Shown here one piece after another: positions 39,765 to 49,522 of a stretch of DNA of 64,000 nt (its first letter is position 1; each line of letters opens with the position of its first letter). A model generated the notes under the pieces. That model saw nothing but the letters and a program-made list of their open reading frames with translations. It did not search any database and was not told where the DNA came from. The stretch spans positions 1 through 64,000 of the forward strand of contig JALCCG010000090.1 of the NCBI GenBank assembly GCA_023212695.1. Reading direction: 5' to 3'. Source of the DNA: Sporisorium sorghi (lineage: Eukaryota > Basidiomycota > Ustilaginomycetes > Ustilaginales > Ustilaginaceae). Position numbers and translations under genes: made by a program.

Positions 39765-41828
39765 TTAGTACAGGGGGAACACGGCCCAGCCCGCTTGGCG
39801 ATGCTTTTCCTTGTCGATGCGTTCCCAGTCGAGCTTCACGTAGTCGTCACTCGACGCCACTGGCCGAGTCGGAAGGCCGAGCAGAGCAGCACACGGCGTG
39901 CAGATCGCGATCAGGTGCTCATCCAGACCGTCAATGACACGCTCGCCGTGCGCGCTGTCGGATCCGTCCGGATTGGTCGACTCCAGCGGGATGCGAACCG
40001 CTTCTCCGCCCAGAATCCCGACCTGAGCTTTACGAAGCGAACACGAGAAACACTTGCCCTGCTTCTGCCGCAGCATTGCTTCGTCTCTACGCCGCGTGCG
40101 GAGGTGGCTGACCTGCCACGGGTTCGCTTTGAACTTGTCGCCGTGGCTCGAGCCCGGTTCGCCTGTCAGCTTGCCTTCCGTCGCGCCCGGTGCAGAGTGG
40201 GACAGTGGCACGAGCCCTTCCCACTGCAAGATGTGATGGCCGAGACCCCAGTTGTGCTTGGTGTCCGCGGCGAAGCGGAGCATGGCTGGCGTGGAGAGCC
40301 AGGTAACTCGAGGGAAGGGGATGAAGGCTCCACCGGGAGGAGCGGTCTCCACACTGCTCGCAGCAGCACTACCCTGGCGAAGGCCCACTTGCTCGCTCGG
40401 GCGCAGCGCTCTCACTTGCTCGACGACAAAGCAATGCACGCAGTCGCCCTGATGGAGCAGCCAGTACGGCTGCCCAACTCGCAAAATGTCGAACTGGTCG
40501 AGCCGTACATCGAGGTTTCCGCCTTTGCTGGTCCATCCTGCCTTGAGGACTGCATTGCCCGTCGACTCTGCCCATTGGTGAAGGAGCGTGGCGTAGTCCG
40601 CTTCGTAGGCTGTGTCGTCATGTCGAAGACCCTTGGTGTACAGCTTGTCCTCAATGACAAGCGCCACATCCGTCTGGCGTGGTTGCCCGGTGAAGCGTGC
40701 AAAGTGGACATCTTTGTGTTCGTCCATGTCATCGTCATCGTCGACATCGAATGGCATTGAAGAACCTGCGTGTGCATGTTGCTGCATCCTTTCACGTGGA
40801 TGAACCTGCTTTCGCAAGCGCTTGCGCCAGTCATAGCGTTCTGGCTGCTCGTCTGACCAGCAAAAGAGAGAATGATGTAGATCCGACAAGGATTGAGTCG
40901 ATAGAAGTTCGACCGTCTGCGCACGCTTCATGCCACCCAATCCATCGCCGCATATGCGCTTGACGTAGTCGTCCCGTGCATTGTCGCCATCCGCCCCGTC
41001 CATCGAGTCGAGTGGGTCAGCCTTCTCCCGTGCCGTAGCATTTTCTTCTTTGGTCCAGTCGATGCTGCTGCTGAATAATGCGATGGTGAACACTGTCGGC
41101 TGCGATGCCGCTTCAATGGCACCGGTCGCAGCAGGATTGGGGGAATGAGGAACACCTCTCGACGATTGCAGCAGTCTGTGGATGTCTTTGGCTTCAAACG
41201 GCCGATCGAGCGAGTTAATGTATCGTGTCTTGAGCCGATGAGCATAGACCTTCAACTGGCGTTCGCTGAATCGAAAGGCGCTCGGAAGTGCCGCGTCCAG
41301 ATCGCCGAGCAGCGCTTCTCGATCCCTGCGGATGGATTCGTACTCTTCGGAAGGATCCACTACGGACTTGCCGATCTGCTTCTTGGTGTCCTTGCTGCGG
41401 ACCGTCGTCCTCTTTCGCTTCCGTTTGTTTGGTGGGTCATGCGATACTTGCTCGTCGGACTCTTCAGTCGCAGAATCCTCCGACGGCGCTTCCGACTCTG
41501 ACGCTGACTGATCGGCTCCCCTCAGCTCGGATGCAGCCGAAGATGCTAGTTCTGAGCGGAAGGGGTTCGCGGTGCGCGACCAAGTCTGCCATCGCTCTCG
41601 CAATGCGACAGAGAAATCTTCGTCTAGAGCTTTGGCTCGTATCGCATCGCGGATCTGGTCGACCTCGTAATCGATCGTGGAGGGCTCCGCTGCCTGTTGG
41701 TATCTCTGTCGCAAAGCTTGAAGGTCCTTGAGCTTGCTGCTGCGACGATCGAGAACGAGTGCTGATGGAACGAAAGGCTCGGAAGCGATGGGAGCTCCCG
41801 GTTCTGCCTCAGGCCGCGTTCGAGACAT
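39765..41828 (-). CDS. snRNA-activating protein complex subunit 3-like (SNAPC3/SNAP50)
   Basis: 687 residues from ATG 41828, single exon. The C-terminal half carries SNAP50 family features. These are a TVELLSTQSLSDLHHSLFC strand-helix (about 300), GQPYWLLHQGDCVHCFVVEQ (about 455) with the hallmark HQGDC.H, and paired cysteines KCFSC and ICTPC near the end that would bind zinc. The N-terminal third is charged and disordered, with a basic NKRKRKRTTVRSK patch. SNAPC3 helps bind the proximal sequence element of snRNA promoters for RNA polymerases II and III. SNAPc is not recognised in the common yeasts, so function here is inferred from family. It shares a 374-bp divergent promoter with TFIIIA. 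Confidence 0.78.
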   Translation of the reverse strand: MSRTRPEAEPGAPIASEPFVPSALVLDRRSSKLKDLQALRQRYQQAAEPSTIDYEVDQIRDAIRAKALDEDFSVALRERWQTWSRTANPFRSELASSAASELRGADQSASESEAPSEDSATEESDEQVSHDPPNKRKRKRTTVRSKDTKKQIGKSVVDPSEEYESIRRDREALLGDLDAALPSAFRFSERQLKVYAHRLKTRYINSLDRPFEAKDIHRLLQSSRGVPHSPNPAATGAIEAASQPTVFTIALFSSSIDWTKEENATAREKADPLDSMDGADGDNARDDYVKRICGDGLGGMKRAQTVELLSTQSLSDLHHSLFCWSDEQPERYDWRKRLRKQVHPRERMQQHAHAGSSMPFDVDDDDDMDEHKDVHFARFTGQPRQTDVALVIEDKLYTKGLRHDDTAYEADYATLLHQWAESTGNAVLKAGWTSKGGNLDVRLDQFDILRVGQPYWLLHQGDCVHCFVVEQVRALRPSEQVGLRQGSAAASSVETAPPGGAFIPFPRVTWLSTPAMLRFAADTKHNWGLGHHILQWEGLVPLSHSAPGATEGKLTGEPGSSHGDKFKANPWQVSHLRTRRRDEAMLRQKQGKCFSCSLRKAQVGILGGEAVRIPLESTNPDGSDSAHGERVIDGLDEHLIAICTPCAALLGLPTRPVASSDDYVKLDWERIDKEKHRQAGWAVFPLY

Positions 41829-42202
41829 GGCTACTTTTCAGAAGGCAGAATCACAAGCCCACCCTCCAGCATCTTTCACCGACCTTCTCCAAAGGTTCAG
41901 CGAGGGTGAGAGAGCTGTCGATGACTGCGCCAGAAGCCTTTGCGATGATGGTGTGTGAGAAAGTGACGTCTGGCTGGATCCCAAATGAAGATTCAGGGTC
42001 CACATGCAGGAAAGAGCGAGCATGCTGCGGTCAACTTTTTCCAGAATTTTAACTTTTTCTTCCCATTTCTCATCGGAAGCTCAGCCTTGTCCTGATCCTC
42101 TTCCTTTCTCTGCACCCATCATCCTTGAACTCATCCCATCCATCATCGACGCAAGAGAGCTCACGACGGCAACATGCGACCCATGGCAGGATTCTACTCA
42201 AT
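41829..42202. promoter_or_regulatory. Shared divergent promoter of SNAPC3-like and TFIIIA genes
   Basis: 374 bp between start codons. A/T-rich with a T-rich patch at about 42045-42065 and C/T-rich sequence after it. No gene of its own. Confidence 0.5.
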
Positions 42203-44281
42203 ATGACGACGATGGAAGCGGGCGGGCGTGGTCCATCTCTGGCCACATCGGAACCTGGACCCAGCAGCGAACCCGACGGTCCATCACACCGGTGCCCGTT
42301 CGACGGATGCAGCAAGAACTACACCAAGGCCTCTAAGCTCGCTCAGCATGTTCGCAGTCACACAGGCGAACGTCCATTTGTATGCGACCAGCCAGGATGC
42401 GGTGCAAGCTACATGAGGAACGAGCATCTCAAAGCCCATCAGCGCCGCCATCTGGATCCATCCGACAAGCCGTTTGCCTGCGAGCAAGCTGGGTGCGAGC
42501 TCAAGTTCTGGACATCGAGTCAGCTCAAGAATCATGTGCAAGCCTGTCACGCCGATCACATGTCCTCGGCGACAGGTGCGAGCAATCACGACTACGCTTG
42601 CACCGAACACGGCTGCGACATGACGTTCCACAAACGCAAGCTCTTACGCCAGCACATCCGCGATCGTCACAGCAGCGCTTCCACACCAGATCTTCAAGAC
42701 CAAGAGAACGGCAAACAATCAACTGCCACTACTCTGTCTTTCGCCTGCCAGTTTCCAGGTTGCGGCAAACTCTTTTCGACCAATTCCAAGCGCAGGACAC
42801 ACTATCGCACACACGAGGAAGGTCGTTACACGTGTTCCATGGACCATCCTCAACCACAGGAGGCCGGACAAGGCCAAAGCCATCCAGCAATCTACACCTT
42901 CCCAACCTGGTCTGCACTGCAGGCTCATTTGAAGGAAGCGCATCCGCCCATATGTCCCTGGCCCGGATGCGGCAAGCAGTTCCAGCGTCAGGACAACCTC
43001 AGAGCACACTACCGAAGGCACGAGGATCGAAAGCTACGACTCGAGATGGAAGCAAGACTGCTCGAAGGCAGCCACGAGAATGAACGCAACCATCTACGCG
43101 CTGAGCTGTCCGACGACAGCTATGAATCCATGTCGGAGGAGGAGCCGGAGGATGACCCCGAATCGCCGGCAGGAGACTTGTTCGAGGAGCGATCATCTCA
43201 TGGTGGCAAGGACTGGCAGCAGCAAGGTGTCGAAGGGTCGCATTCGCTGAGACGGCACGCAAGCTCAAGCTCACCGGTCGTCCAATCTCCAGCGCTTTCC
43301 GAGGAGCATCTCATCCAAAAAGCTGCACAGCTTCGCTCCACCAGACCTCGACGCGGCGGCGTGTTCCGCGACCTTAGCTCTCCCGCCCTCAGCGTCATCT
43401 CTTCTGTGTCCGGGAAAACAGCTTCGGCTCGCCTAGGAAGCATCGCAACGTCCATTACCAGCCCTCGTGGTACACCCTCAGCCTTCGCATGCACATGGAA
43501 CGGATGCAGCAAGGTGTTCACCCGCAAGTCTACATTGTCCGTCCATGTGCGCACAGCACACCTGGGCGAGAGACCGTTCGAGTGCTCGGGATGCGGTCGC
43601 AGGTTTGCACACAAGCATCTTGTCTCTCGGCATCGCAGGGTGTGTACTGGTGCTCCTGCTTCGCCTGAACAGGGTGCTGAACAGGGTGCTGAACAGGGTG
43701 CAAGTGGTGGGAGTAGGCTGCGATTCTCCACTGCTGATGGTAACGAGCAGAGAGACACAGAAGACGATGCCGAAGCAACGAGCGGTGCGAGTCAAGATGG
43801 TCTTTCGAGCAACTCTTCAGAGACAGCATCTAACGATGGCCAGCAGCGAGATGAAGCGTCATCAGCAACATACGCCGCCAACGAGACCTCATCAGCCGTC
43901 AAGCCACGGCTGCTAGACCTGCTCACTGGACGAGGCTACTCCACATCCGAGCCGACATCCAGCAAACGTCCGGCAGCCGATGAGGGCGAGTCAGCAGCGC
44001 CCAAGAAACGACGCACAACCCGAGATCGTGTGTTCGGATGCCCTTGGACCAACATCTGCCGTGCACTGGATCAGCAGACGTCGGATCCCGCCCTACCGCT
44101 GTCCGGCAATGAGGACGGTCAGCTGAACACCAGCTCCACCACCAGCACAGCCTGCGAGCACCGCTTCAAACGACTCTACGATCTGCGACGCCATCTCCGA
44201 GCACAGCACGGCCTCGATCTGACCACAGACGAGCTTTCGGCCATCTCGCATCAGACGGCGTGGACAAGTGTACATCCTTAG
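42203..44281 (+). CDS. C2H2 zinc-finger protein, TFIIIA-like
   Basis: 692 residues from the first ATG of the frame at 42203. Seven fingers lie in the first 280 residues, starting at about 31 (CPFDGCSKNYTKASKLAQH) and mostly with TFIIIA-style CX4C spacing. Finger 6 is irregular, with a long insertion. A disordered linker of about 150 residues follows, then finger 8 (CTWNGCSKVFTRKSTLSVH) and finger 9 (CSGCGRRFAHKHLVSRH). A last, widely spaced finger near the C-terminus starts CPWTNIC and ends in HLRAQH. A finger block, long linker and C-terminal fingers are the layout of fungal TFIIIA, the factor that brings RNA polymerase III to 5S rRNA genes. Another multi-finger regulator is possible. Its stop codon is 38 bp from that of convergent NAT9. 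Confidence 0.8.
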   Translation: MTTMEAGGRGPSLATSEPGPSSEPDGPSHRCPFDGCSKNYTKASKLAQHVRSHTGERPFVCDQPGCGASYMRNEHLKAHQRRHLDPSDKPFACEQAGCELKFWTSSQLKNHVQACHADHMSSATGASNHDYACTEHGCDMTFHKRKLLRQHIRDRHSSASTPDLQDQENGKQSTATTLSFACQFPGCGKLFSTNSKRRTHYRTHEEGRYTCSMDHPQPQEAGQGQSHPAIYTFPTWSALQAHLKEAHPPICPWPGCGKQFQRQDNLRAHYRRHEDRKLRLEMEARLLEGSHENERNHLRAELSDDSYESMSEEEPEDDPESPAGDLFEERSSHGGKDWQQQGVEGSHSLRRHASSSSPVVQSPALSEEHLIQKAAQLRSTRPRRGGVFRDLSSPALSVISSVSGKTASARLGSIATSITSPRGTPSAFACTWNGCSKVFTRKSTLSVHVRTAHLGERPFECSGCGRRFAHKHLVSRHRRVCTGAPASPEQGAEQGAEQGASGGSRLRFSTADGNEQRDTEDDAEATSGASQDGLSSNSSETASNDGQQRDEASSATYAANETSSAVKPRLLDLLTGRGYSTSEPTSSKRPAADEGESAAPKKRRTTRDRVFGCPWTNICRALDQQTSDPALPLSGNEDGQLNTSSTTSTACEHRFKRLYDLRRHLRAQHGLDLTTDELSAISHQTAWTSVHP
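43673..43708 (+). repeat. Three-copy 12-bp tandem repeat in the TFIIIA linker
   Basis: Three copies of GAACAGGGTGCT (the last one imperfect) encode Glu-Gln-Gly-Ala repeats just after finger 9. In frame. Confidence 0.85.
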
Positions 44282-44319
44282 CAGCACTTTATATACCATT
44301 TGTCACCCTCTTGTCGATT

Positions 44320-45190
44320 TCATTCGTCTGGCCAGAAGAGAACTTCTGCTATCGACTCGCTCCACTGTTTTTGAAGTGTGGGATCGGGGTGAGTGTATCG
44401 CATCTCGACTTCCTGCCAGATTTCGCTGACGCTGTGGCGCGTGAAGCCGAGCGACTCGAAGAGATTGATCGAGGGGGTGTTGGTGAGCGAGATCTTGCAG
44501 GTGAGCCAGTCTGCGGGTATGGGGAGTGTGCAGTGCGATGTGTTTGTGGGGTGCGGATCGGTTGTTGGTGCGTCTGAAGTCGTGTCGCCCGTTGGTGTGG
44601 GTCGTGTGGTGACGAATGCGAACATCATCTGCAGTGCTTCTCGAGCGATGCCTTTGCGGCGGTGGCTGTGCTCTGTTGGACGTGTTGAAAGGATGGTCGA
44701 GTGTTAGCCTGTGATGCGGAGGGAGGGCTGCTGTTGAGAATAGGAGCTTACCTGCGACCATGATCTCGCACTCTGCATCAAAGACAACCTCCTGTGGTGA
44801 TTCTGGCCCTCGCTTGGCCGTGGCATCCCCGTCTCCCTCCTCCTCCTCCTCCTCCTCCTCCTCCTCCTCATGCCGCGCGTTGAAAAAGACATTGACGTCG
44901 CCCACCATCTTGCATTCCGAGACAAGCTTCTGCACGCTCCGTCCCTGTCCTTCATTATCTTTAACGAGCTTGTCAGGCCGCGCAAGGATGATAAACGTAA
45001 GCTTGTCCTCGTCGACCGCCCACGATTGCTGCATCTCGAACTCTTGCTCGAGCGAGAGCGGCTCGGAAGCCGTCTGCTCCTGGATGAGCGGATCCTTCAT
45101 CCATTCGTGATAGCGGGGAACATGCTGCTTGCGGTAAGGCACGAGAACCACCCTCTGCCCCACCAGTACCGTGTTGCGGTTGATCTTCAT
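44320..45190 (-). CDS. NAT9: N-acetyltransferase NAT9 family (GNAT)
   Basis: Exons 44752-45190 and 44320-44672 join to 263 residues; the intron is 79 nt with donor GTAAGC and acceptor AACAG. The N-terminus MKINRNTVLVGQRVVLVPY, then YHEWMKDPLIQEQTASEPLS, is nearly diagnostic of NAT9. The acetyl-CoA loop reads EHSHRRKGIAREAL across the splice site. C-terminal NTPSINLFESLGFTRH is the usual GNAT end motif. Two insertions are seen. One is an uninterrupted run of about 11 Glu encoded by a CTC/GAG microsatellite (44834-44866) next to residue 110. The other is a Thr/Pro-rich loop (about 168-187). NAT9 proteins acetylate protein N-termini and have been tied to microtubules; the substrate here is unknown. 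Confidence 0.88.
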
Positions 45191-45637
45191 CGCGAAAGGC
45201 GAGCACGGTTGGAGCTGCGAGAAAGCACCGGCTGTCGAGGAGCACCGTTAAGCGGGAGGAGCGTCGTCCGACTTTGCGCTTCTTCCATCCGTGCGAGAGA
45301 AGAAAAATTAATGAAATTTGATGCACTTTGGCGTCATCTTTCAATGAAAAAGTGGAGGAGAAACAGCGCTGCAGCAAAGTCGGAATGAGCGAGCGGGTCC
45401 TGGAAACAGCTGACTGCTTTTGCGACGAAAGATGAGTCCGCTTGCATGCTTGCTTGCTTGGCTTTCCCACGTTCCAGAGCCAGAGGCATCACTTGCGATC
45501 GTCTCATATAGCCATCCAACGTCTCTCTCCCCGCAACCACCACCATCTCACAGAGTCGAACAGCAAAACACACCCTCACTGCTTGCAACTCTTTTCCCCT
45601 ACTTCCAAATTCTACTCAACAAAGCGCTCATCTCAAG
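45191..45637. promoter_or_regulatory. Divergent intergenic region NAT9 / repeat protein
   Basis: 447 bp between divergent start codons, C/T- and A-rich near 45590-45637. No gene seen. Confidence 0.45.
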
Positions 45638-47497
45638 ATGGCCTTCCGACAGCGAGTCCTGCCGCTCCTCGGTGCTTCGGCCGTCGGCGTCGGCATTGGG
45701 TACTACGTCTTCGACCCGCTGCTGCAGCAGTATGCCAAGGACACCAATGGCACGTTCGTAGCTGGTCCTCCGGGCAGCAACTCGCTTCCGGACCTCAAGC
45801 CTCACGCGGGCGCCACTACGGAGCTGCACGAGCGACCCCCCGTTGGCTCCTCGGTTGCACGCGGCATTTCGGGTCCTATCGCACGCCCCGGCGCTGACCT
45901 CAAGCACAACGAGCTCAACCAGATCCCGGGCAGCGTGCCGTACGGGACTGTGTCCAAGGAGCTTGACCAGCTGCGCCGCAACGTGCACGACAAGGTGGAC
46001 AGTGCCGAGCAGAAGCTCGAGGATGCCAAGCACGAGATCGAGGGCAAGTTCCAGAACGCCAAGGGCGAGGTGAAGAGTTCGTGGCGTTCGGCGAAGGGTA
46101 GCGCCGAGGATGCGGTCGATAGCGCGGCTGCCAAGGCGCAGAATGTCAAGCAGGATATCAAGTCCGGCTGGTTCTCTGCCAAGGACACAGCTGAACAGAA
46201 GGCGGCCGAAGCTGAAGCGTCCGCCAAGAAGGGCTGGTTCTCCGCCAAGGACACTGCCGAGCAAAAGGCCAGCGAGGCCCAGGCTGCCGCCAAGAAAGGC
46301 TGGTTCACTACGAAGGAGAAGGCCGAGGAAGCCGGACAGCAGCTCAAGGACGGCCTGTTCTCGGCCGAAGACGCCTACAAGCAGAAGGTCGACCAAGCCG
46401 CCGAACAGACCAAGAAGGGCTGGTTCGCTGCCAAGGACAAGGCCGAGGACATCGGTGAGCAGGCCAAGAGCTCGTGGTTCTCCACCAAGGCCACTGCCGA
46501 GCAGAAGGCTGCTGAGGCCGAGGCGGAGGCCAAGAAGGGCTGGTTTGCCGCCAAGGACAAGGCGGCCGAGGCGGAGGAGCAGGCTAAGTCCAGCTGGTTC
46601 TCCACCAAGTCGGCCGCCGAGCAAAAAGCTGACGAGGCCGCTAAGCAGGCCAAACAGGGTTGGTTTGCTGCGAAGGACAAGGCCGCCGACGCTGGCGAGC
46701 AGGCCAAGAGCTCCTGGTTCTCCACCAAATCCGATGCCGAGCAGAAGGCAAACGAGGCAGCTGAGCAAGCTAAGAGCTCGTGGTTCTCCACCAAGTCAGC
46801 TGCTGAGCAAAAGGCCGACGACGCCGTGCAATCCGCCAAGAACGGCTGGTTCGCAGCCAAAGACAAGGCCGCCGAAGCCGAGCAGCACGCCAAGAGCTCG
46901 TGGTTCTCCAACAAGTCAGCCGCCGAGGACAAACTCGACCACGCCAAGGACGAAGCGCAAAAGGGCTGGTTCAACTTCAAGTCCAAAGCCGAATCCGCCG
47001 TCGACGACGCCGAAACCCACGCGCACAGCTACCGCAACCAGCTCGAGCACAACGCCCAGCAAAAGATCCTCGCTGCGCAGTACAACGCCGAGGTGCGTGC
47101 CGGCGAAGCGCGCGATGCTCGCGACCAACTCAAGGGCGACTACAGCGACCCGAAGCAGACGGGCAAAGAGTGGAAGTCGGAGCTCGACGCCAAGGCGCGC
47201 GAAGCGCGTGCCCAGGCCGAGAGCGAGTACAATAAGCTGCGTGGCCAGTCGCAGCAGAGCTACAGGAACCTGAAGGACGAAGCCAACTCCGGATTCTATA
47301 GTCTCAAGGACAACGCGGACAGCGGGTACGAGTCGTTGCGCGCAAAGACTGCCGAGGGCCTCGACTATGCCGGCGACAAGCTGCACCAGGGCGCGCGCAA
47401 GGTCGAGGGCCAGCAGAAGCCCGAATCAACCGGCCTGTGGAACTGGATCTTCGGCAACGCAAGGGCGACGGAGAAGGTGGCTGCCAACATGGAGTGA
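45638..47497 (+). CDS. Unrecognised Trp-Phe helical-repeat protein with N-terminal membrane segment
   Basis: 619 residues, single exon, strongly biased codons (probably well expressed). Residues 7-29 (VLPLLGASAVGVGIGYYVF) form a Gly-rich membrane helix after a short basic start, like small mitochondrial inner-membrane proteins. From about 175 to 455 there are 13 units, each opening with K-x-(G/S)-W-F, alternating 22-residue (KSSWFSTKSAAEQKADEA) and 18-residue (KGWFAAKDKAAEAEEQA) lengths. Degenerate units flank both sides (SSWRSAKG; SGFYSLKD). The repeats are rich in Ala, Lys and Glu with no Pro, predicting long amphipathic helices like LEA group 3 or perilipin-type 11-mers. I do not recognise a characterised homologue. 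Stress protection or lipid-surface binding is a guess from composition only. Confidence 0.85.
   Translation: MAFRQRVLPLLGASAVGVGIGYYVFDPLLQQYAKDTNGTFVAGPPGSNSLPDLKPHAGATTELHERPPVGSSVARGISGPIARPGADLKHNELNQIPGSVPYGTVSKELDQLRRNVHDKVDSAEQKLEDAKHEIEGKFQNAKGEVKSSWRSAKGSAEDAVDSAAAKAQNVKQDIKSGWFSAKDTAEQKAAEAEASAKKGWFSAKDTAEQKASEAQAAAKKGWFTTKEKAEEAGQQLKDGLFSAEDAYKQKVDQAAEQTKKGWFAAKDKAEDIGEQAKSSWFSTKATAEQKAAEAEAEAKKGWFAAKDKAAEAEEQAKSSWFSTKSAAEQKADEAAKQAKQGWFAAKDKAADAGEQAKSSWFSTKSDAEQKANEAAEQAKSSWFSTKSAAEQKADDAVQSAKNGWFAAKDKAAEAEQHAKSSWFSNKSAAEDKLDHAKDEAQKGWFNFKSKAESAVDDAETHAHSYRNQLEHNAQQKILAAQYNAEVRAGEARDARDQLKGDYSDPKQTGKEWKSELDAKAREARAQAESEYNKLRGQSQQSYRNLKDEANSGFYSLKDNADSGYESLRAKTAEGLDYAGDKLHQGARKVEGQQKPESTGLWNWIFGNARATEKVAANME
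46150..47005 (+). repeat. Tandem 18/22-codon Trp-Phe repeats
   Basis: DNA-level repeats of about 54 and 66 bp inside the repeat-protein gene. The 22-codon unit has consensus KSSWFSTKSAAEQKADEAA and the 18-codon unit KGWFAAKDKAAEAEEQA. One unit has Leu in place of Trp (DGLFSAED). Several copies are nearly identical, suggesting recent duplication or gene conversion. Confidence 0.85.
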
Positions 47498-48127
47498 TAT
47501 ACCTTTTGTCTACGATGTGGCCGCTATACTGTAAGCTCGTGTATCTGTGTGAAGGAAATGCTATGTATGTTTGGTCAAACTGCTGCTTACGATGTCATGC
47601 TGCGAGGTGGGAGCAAGACGAAGAAAAAAATCTCATCTTTGTTAGAGCAGTGAAAGGCCGGCGCTCCCACGTGGTGGCTCCGGTATGACATCACGCGGCG
47701 TACGTTTCCGAGGCGGTTCTGGATCGAGCGTGCGGAAGTGTTCTTGCCGCGAGAACGTTTCTGCTGCTGCCACAGGAACGAGCGAATTCCAAAGTGGCTT
47801 GCCTGGCTGTTGCACTCTTCTTCCGAAGAGCGGTAAGCTAATGCAATGCACAGCCGGCGTCGTGGCTTTCTGAGAGGTGACGCCGCCGGTGATTTAGCGG
47901 CAAAGACCCCTTCTTCTTTCTCTTTTTGTCTTACCAGAAACCCGCGGCTCGCACCTTGTCATCCCACTGTCATCATCATCATCGTCGACCACCGCGTTGG
48001 CATTGCTGACCGCCACCGCAACCACAAGCGTCGCCTGATAAAGGGCATCTTTCGGGGGGAGGGAATGGATTGATACACCGCACGCACCGCCATTGCGACA
48101 GGAGGCGAAGCAACACACTTTCCAACG
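47498..48127. other. Intergenic spacer
   Basis: 3' flank of the repeat protein and 5' flank of the PAF-acetylhydrolase-like gene. A short CATCAT run lies near 47972. No gene seen. Confidence 0.5.
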
Positions 48128-49522
48128 ATGGCACTGCCGCAGTACAACGGGCCGTTCAAGGTGGGCGTGTTGGATCTCGAGATCCCCGTTCGCGAGCCAC
48201 GCAGCTTCTGCAACAACGTGGTCAATCCGGGCGAGCTCAACAAGCCAGCAAAAAAGGCTCGACAGTGGGCCAAGAAGCAGAACAAAGAGGCGAAAGAGAA
48301 CCGACAGGAGAAGCAGAGCGAGCAGTCGGCCAGCTCGTCGACGTCGGCGGCGGCTACCAGCACCGATGCTTCGACGGACGGGGGTCAAGCTCAGCAGCAG
48401 GAGCAGGCGTGCAACGACTGTTCGCAGGAAGGGGACGACTCGGAGGAGGCCGACTCGGCGTGGTCGCCCTGGACGACCGGATCGAAGACGTGCACGCTGC
48501 ACCTCGAGACGGTGCTGTTCAGCATCTACTACCCCGCGCTGCCGATGGCGGAGGAAGAGGTGAAGCGCTACCCGCGCGCGGCGTGGCTGGGGCGTCCCGT
48601 GCATGCGGGTGTGCACGCGCCCATGCAGTACGTCGGCCAGTACGGCGTGTTTGCCTTACCCGCCAGCCCGGCCGTGCTGACGCTCATCAGCGCCCACCTC
48701 CCCGCCCGCGTCGGTTTACCCCTCGCCGACCCGGAAGAGGTGCACAAGCAGTCGCACCCGGATCGCGCAGACGCCGACCGCCCCGCAATGGGCAACTTCG
48801 GCAAGCGCCCGCCGCAGTTCCCCGTGGTCATCTTCTCGCACGGTCTGGCGGGGAACTGGCTCAGCTACTCTCAGTACTGCGGCGAGCTCGCCAGCTTGGG
48901 GATAATCGTAGCCGCTATCGAGCACCGCGATGGCTCCGGGGTCAGCAGCATCGTGCGCGGCGAAGAGGCGCCCGACAAGGCCGGCCAAAGCGGCTTGAGC
49001 GCACTGCACATGCCTCACATGGGCCACAAATCGTCAGGCAGGATGAAGGCTTCAGTACCCTATTTTACATTCGAGAAGATCGGGCTGCAGTCGTTTTCGC
49101 CAGAGCCGTCGGAGAGCGAGGTGAATCTACGGCGGGATCAGATCGAGATGCGCCAGGCCGAGATCGAGGAGACGGTGTGGGTGCTCAACGAGATCAATGC
49201 GGGTCGGGGGTATGGGATTGCGCGGAGATCGACGCGGAGGTTGGGGACCAAGTTGGCGGGGCGTTGGACTCGAGCTTTTGCACCGCAGCTTAGCCCTGAT
49301 GGCATCCCTGACGGCGTTCTCGCGAAAAGCAAGCTGTTTCGCTGCGGACTTTCAACGTACGCTAGACTGGGAACCAACGTCCGAACCAATATTTGGAGCG
49401 GAGGATTTGGTGAGAACTTAGTCGTGCTGGTTTCATGCGCAGACTACCGCACGCTGGATGATACGTTTCGCCAAGTGTGTGTGTGTGTGTGTGTGTCGAT
49501 GCCACCTCGAAGGCCGTCGTGA
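48128..49522 (+). pseudogene. PAF-acetylhydrolase-like gene lacking its catalytic 3' half
   Basis: The open frame gives 464 residues from ATG 48128. Residues 1-385 fit the N-terminal half of PAF acetylhydrolase isoform-II proteins. These features are YNGPFKVGVLDLEIPV, ETVLFSIYYPA, then PVVIFSHGLAGNWLSYSQYC and GIIVAAIEHRDGS (the oxyanion-hole region), and RDQIEMRQAEIEETVWVLNE. A Ser/Gln-rich insert lies at about 60-110. After about 49280 codon bias collapses, and the expected GHSFGG nucleophile with the following Asp and His never appears in any frame. The predicted tail even translates a GT microsatellite (49476-49495) as Val-Cys repeats. I read this as a 3'-truncated gene, probably inactive as a hydrolase. 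A distant extra exon cannot be excluded. Confidence 0.7.

Noticed and set aside
48070..49293. 407-codon alternative frame over the PAF-acetylhydrolase gene
   Set aside because: Overlaps the true frame over its whole length; Arg/Gly/Ala-rich shadow without motifs.
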